22,831 nt of DNA from Streptosporangiaceae bacterium (GTDB taxonomy: Bacteria; Actinomycetota; Actinomycetes; Streptosporangiales; Streptosporangiaceae), in contig JASHTQ010000662.1 in the NCBI GenBank assembly GCA_030040475.1, forward strand, positions 1 through 22,831. The letters are read 5' to 3'. The position numbers were made by a program, and so were the translations under genes. The notes below the pieces were generated by a model, which saw nothing but the letters and a program-made list of their open reading frames with translations, did no database searches and was not told the origin of the DNA. How positions within the stretch are numbered: the stretch's first letter is position 1; each line of letters begins with the position of its first letter. Shown piece after piece: positions 20,617 to 22,831 of the stretch.

Positions 20617-21539
20617 CCGCGCCGCCCGCGGCCGGCCCCGCCACCAACCTGGTCCCGGCCCAGTACCGGGAGGTCAGCGTGACCGAGGTGCCGGTCCCGC
20701 TGGAGGAGGACCGGCTGCGCGCGTTCCTGGCCGGCCGGCCGGTGTACCGCCGGACCCGGTACATCATCGCCCGCCACGGCGCGGACAGCGTGGTGGTGGA
20801 GGTGACCAAGGAGTCCGAGCAGCCGCTGTTCTCCCCGGTCACCTCGGTGACCGTGCTCGCGCGCGCCGACGAGACCGCGCTCGTGGACGCGCCGGAGACC
20901 GACACCGCCGTGCCCACCCAGCTGGCTCGGGTGGCCGGGCGGGATGCGCCCGGCGCCCGCTGCGTGATCGTGCGCGGCCGGTACGGTCACGTCAGCTTCA
21001 TCCTCGACCCGGCTCCGATCCGGCTGCGGGTGCTCGAGGTGGTGCCGCCGTGGCCGGCCAAGCTGGTAGACCAGCTGACCCGGGTGCTGGACCTGGCCGA
21101 GGACCTGCCGCCGGTCGAGCTGATGCCGGAGCTGGTGGACCTGCGGGACCTGGCCGATACCCGGCCCGCCCCGCACTACCTGTTCCCCTGCCGGGCCGGG
21201 CGGGCCGCGCCCGAGAACGCGACGCCGGTCTCCTACCTGGACGAGATCCCCGAGCGCGAGCCGTGGACGCTGGTCGGGTGCGCGCGGTCCCGGGCCATCC
21301 ACGACTGGTTCTACGGCGACAAGGTCCCCACGGTGGACATGTGCCCGCGTAACCTGGCCGCCGGGAGCGGGCCGGTGCTGACCAAGTGCTGCCTGCTGGA
21401 GGACCGGGTCGCCCGCGACGAGGGGATGGTCGTGGTGCCCTGGGGCGCGAGCCTGACGCAGATCCGTGACGGGCTGGCCCTCGCGGTGGCGGCGGCGCAG
21501 GCTCTCGCGGGGCGGGTCGCCGAGTCGGTCCCGCGATGA
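20613..21539 (+). CDS. Unknown protein with conserved-looking cysteines
   Basis: A 308-residue soluble protein, start GTG 20613-20615, overlapping the ComA-like stop as GTGA and the lyase start as ATGA. The N-terminal half is strand-rich (PVYRRTRYIIARHGADSVVV, RGRYGHVSFILDP). The C-terminal half holds the cysteines: YLFPCRAG (Cys193), VGCARSRAIHDWFYGDK (Cys223), VDMCPRN (Cys244) and TKCCLLED (Cys259, 260), plus GMVVVPWGASLTQIRDGLAL. Their spacing suggests a metal or iron-sulfur site. I do not recognise the family. Sitting between a ComA homologue and a fumarase-superfamily lyase in a no-gap operon, it probably works on the same intermediate or on the next step, for example redox or thiol chemistry; that is inference. 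Confidence 0.8.
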   Translation: MTAPPAAGPATNLVPAQYREVSVTEVPVPLEEDRLRAFLAGRPVYRRTRYIIARHGADSVVVEVTKESEQPLFSPVTSVTVLARADETALVDAPETDTAVPTQLARVAGRDAPGARCVIVRGRYGHVSFILDPAPIRLRVLEVVPPWPAKLVDQLTRVLDLAEDLPPVELMPELVDLRDLADTRPAPHYLFPCRAGRAAPENATPVSYLDEIPEREPWTLVGCARSRAIHDWFYGDKVPTVDMCPRNLAAGSGPVLTKCCLLEDRVARDEGMVVVPWGASLTQIRDGLALAVAAAQALAGRVAESVPR

Positions 21540-22831
21540 CCGACCGGATCGCGGATTCTGCCCTCTACCAGCACCTGTGGGGGACGGCGGAGGCACGGGC
21601 GGTGCTGGGTGAGGAGGGCCGGCTGCGGGGCTGGCTGGACGTGTTGGTGACGCTGGCCCGGGTCCAGGCCGAGGCCGGGGTGATCCCGGCGCGGGCGGCC
21701 GCGCTGATCGCCGAGCACGCCCGGCCGGACCGGATCGACCTGGGCCTGGCGGCCGAGCAGACCCGGCAGAGCTCCCACTCCATGCTCGGCCTGATCCGGG
21801 CCGTGCAGGCCGTACTGCCCGCCGACGCCCGCGAGTACGTCTACGCCGGGGCCACCGTGCAGGACATCACCGACACCTGGACCGCGCTGGCGCTGCGCCG
21901 GATCGGCGGCCTGGCCTGGCGGGACCTGCGGCGGATCGAGGCGCGGCTGCTCGAGCTCGCGGTGGAGCACCGGTCCACCGTGATGGCGGGCCGCACCCAC
22001 GGGCAGCCGGGCAGCGCGGTGACGTTCGGCTGGAAGGCCGCGTCGTGGGCCGACGAGATCCGCCGCCACCTGGACCGGCTCCGCGACGGCGCGCCCCGCT
22101 GGCTGGTCGGGCAGCTCGGCGGCGGGGTCGGCAGCCTGGTGTTCTACGGCGAGCAGGGCCTGGCCGTGCGGGCCCGGTTCTGCGCCGAGCTCGGCCTGGC
22201 CGACCCGGGCATCTCCTGGCTGTCGGCGCGCGACCGCGGCGCGGAGTTTGCCCAGCTGCTCGCGCTGATCTGCGGCACGCTGGCGCGGATCGGCGGGGAG
22301 GTGTACGAGCTGCAGCGGCCGGAGATCGGCGAGCTGCGCGAGGCGGCCTCGCCCGGCACGGTCGGCAGCATCACGATGCCGCACAAGCGGAACCCGGAGG
22401 CCAGCGAGCACCTGGACACGCTGGCCCGGCTGGCCCGGGCCAGCGCGGGGGTCATGACCGAGGCCGTGGTCCAGCAGCACGAGCGGGACGGTCGCGGCTG
22501 GAAGGCCGAGTGGGTGGCTTGGCCGGAAACCTGCCTGCTGGCCACCGCCGCGCTGCAGTTCGCGGTGGGCCTGACCGAGGGCCTGGCCGTCGACGCCGAG
22601 GCCATGCGGCGCAACCTGACCCGCGACGGCGGGTACCAGGTCAGCGAGCGGGTCCTGGCCCTCCTCGCCCCCAGGCTGGGGGCGAGGCAGGCCCAGGACG
22701 AGCTGCAGCGGGCCCTGGCCGACGGGCGCGCGGCGGGCCTGTCGGCCGAGCAGGCGCTGGCCGGCGCGGGCTTCGGCCCGGCCGAGGCCCGGTCGCTCAT
22801 CGGCTCGCTGGCCGCGGCACCGGACTCCGGC
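21536..22831 (+). CDS. Aspartase/fumarase-superfamily lyase (PurB/PcaB-like), runs off the window
   Basis: An open frame from ATG 21536 to the window edge gives 432 residues without a stop; homologues have about 440-460, so nearly all is present. Superfamily regions: GATVQDITDT (105-114; usually GATSQD), MAGRTHGQPGSAVTFGWK (150-167) with the T-H-x-Q-P loop, and GTVGSITMPHKRNPEASEHL (274-293), which fits the fumarate-lyase signature G-S-x-x-M-x-x-K-x-N. Overall it is closest to adenylosuccinate lyase / 3-carboxymuconate cycloisomerase-type proteins. Housekeeping purB is unlikely: it is in a four-base-overlap operon after a ComA homologue, and in bacterial CoM synthesis XcbC of this superfamily eliminates phosphate from phosphosulfolactate. 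That role is inferred from context only. Confidence 0.88.
   Translation, partial: MTDRIADSALYQHLWGTAEARAVLGEEGRLRGWLDVLVTLARVQAEAGVIPARAAALIAEHARPDRIDLGLAAEQTRQSSHSMLGLIRAVQAVLPADAREYVYAGATVQDITDTWTALALRRIGGLAWRDLRRIEARLLELAVEHRSTVMAGRTHGQPGSAVTFGWKAASWADEIRRHLDRLRDGAPRWLVGQLGGGVGSLVFYGEQGLAVRARFCAELGLADPGISWLSARDRGAEFAQLLALICGTLARIGGEVYELQRPEIGELREAASPGTVGSITMPHKRNPEASEHLDTLARLARASAGVMTEAVVQQHERDGRGWKAEWVAWPETCLLATAALQFAVGLTEGLAVDAEAMRRNLTRDGGYQVSERVLALLAPRLGARQAQDELQRALADGRAAGLSAEQALAGAGFGPAEARSLIGSLAAAPDSG

Noticed and set aside
20370..22480. Long minus-strand frames opposite the Cys-rich protein and the lyase
   Set aside because: No motifs, His/Gln/Arg-rich; the plus strand holds motif-complete overlapping genes.
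21536..22831. Calling the lyase purB (housekeeping adenylosuccinate lyase)
   Set aside because: Operon overlap with the ComA-like and Cys-rich genes and the GATVQD variant motif argue for a pathway-specific lyase.

Overview
This is high-GC DNA (about 70% G+C) with the codon use, GTG starts, 4-bp GTGA/ATGA gene overlaps and gene families of a soil actinomycete, probably a Streptomyces- or Streptosporangium-like chromosome. No rRNA, tRNA or CRISPR array was found. The window has two very different halves.

Left half (about 1-12,200) is an eroded accessory region. Intact genes stand alone: a glutamine-synthetase-family enzyme, a peptide deformylase, a quinone-oxidoreductase-like MDR protein, an HxlR regulator divergent from a metallo-beta-lactamase-fold hydrolase, a TauD-like oxygenase whose iron-binding Asp is replaced by Gly, and a small pair whose first member looks like a contact-dependent-inhibition immunity protein. 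Between them lie at least ten broken genes: a PEBP (YbhB-like) protein, an epoxide hydrolase, two copies of a DHHA1-like (alanyl-tRNA-synthetase C-terminal type) fragment, an amino-acid permease reduced to four membrane segments, an NmrA-type reductase start, an HxlR fragment, a transposase, a cysteine synthase, and an ATP-grasp gene broken by a 26-bp tandem duplication.

Right half (12,536-22,831) is compact and intact. A leftward operon encodes carbamate kinase, an FdrA-like protein and a glycosyltransferase resembling the MSMEG_0565 family, joined by GTGA overlaps. Divergent from it run an unknown 218-residue protein, a radical SAM enzyme (MSMEG_0568/NitD type) and a GNAT protein (MSMEG_0567/NitE type). 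The AIR-synthase-like NitF-type gene faces them on the other strand. From its 5' side a rightward operon starts with a phosphosulfolactate-synthase (ComA) homologue on an apparently leaderless promoter, followed by a cysteine-rich 308-residue protein and an aspartase/fumarase-superfamily lyase that runs off the end.

The radical SAM-GNAT-AIRS-glycosyltransferase set is the recognisable core of the Nit1C (cyanide/nitrile-associated) clusters, but no nitrilase, flavoprotein or nitrogen-starvation protein is seen here. Instead it sits with a ComA plus lyase pair, which in bacterial coenzyme M synthesis makes sulfoacrylate from PEP and sulfite, and with carbamoyl-phosphate-handling genes. I infer a variant or hybrid pathway that may make or use a sulfonated, carbamoylated or nitrogen-rich small molecule. 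The right flank beyond the window would be needed to see whether the missing Nit1C genes are simply further along.
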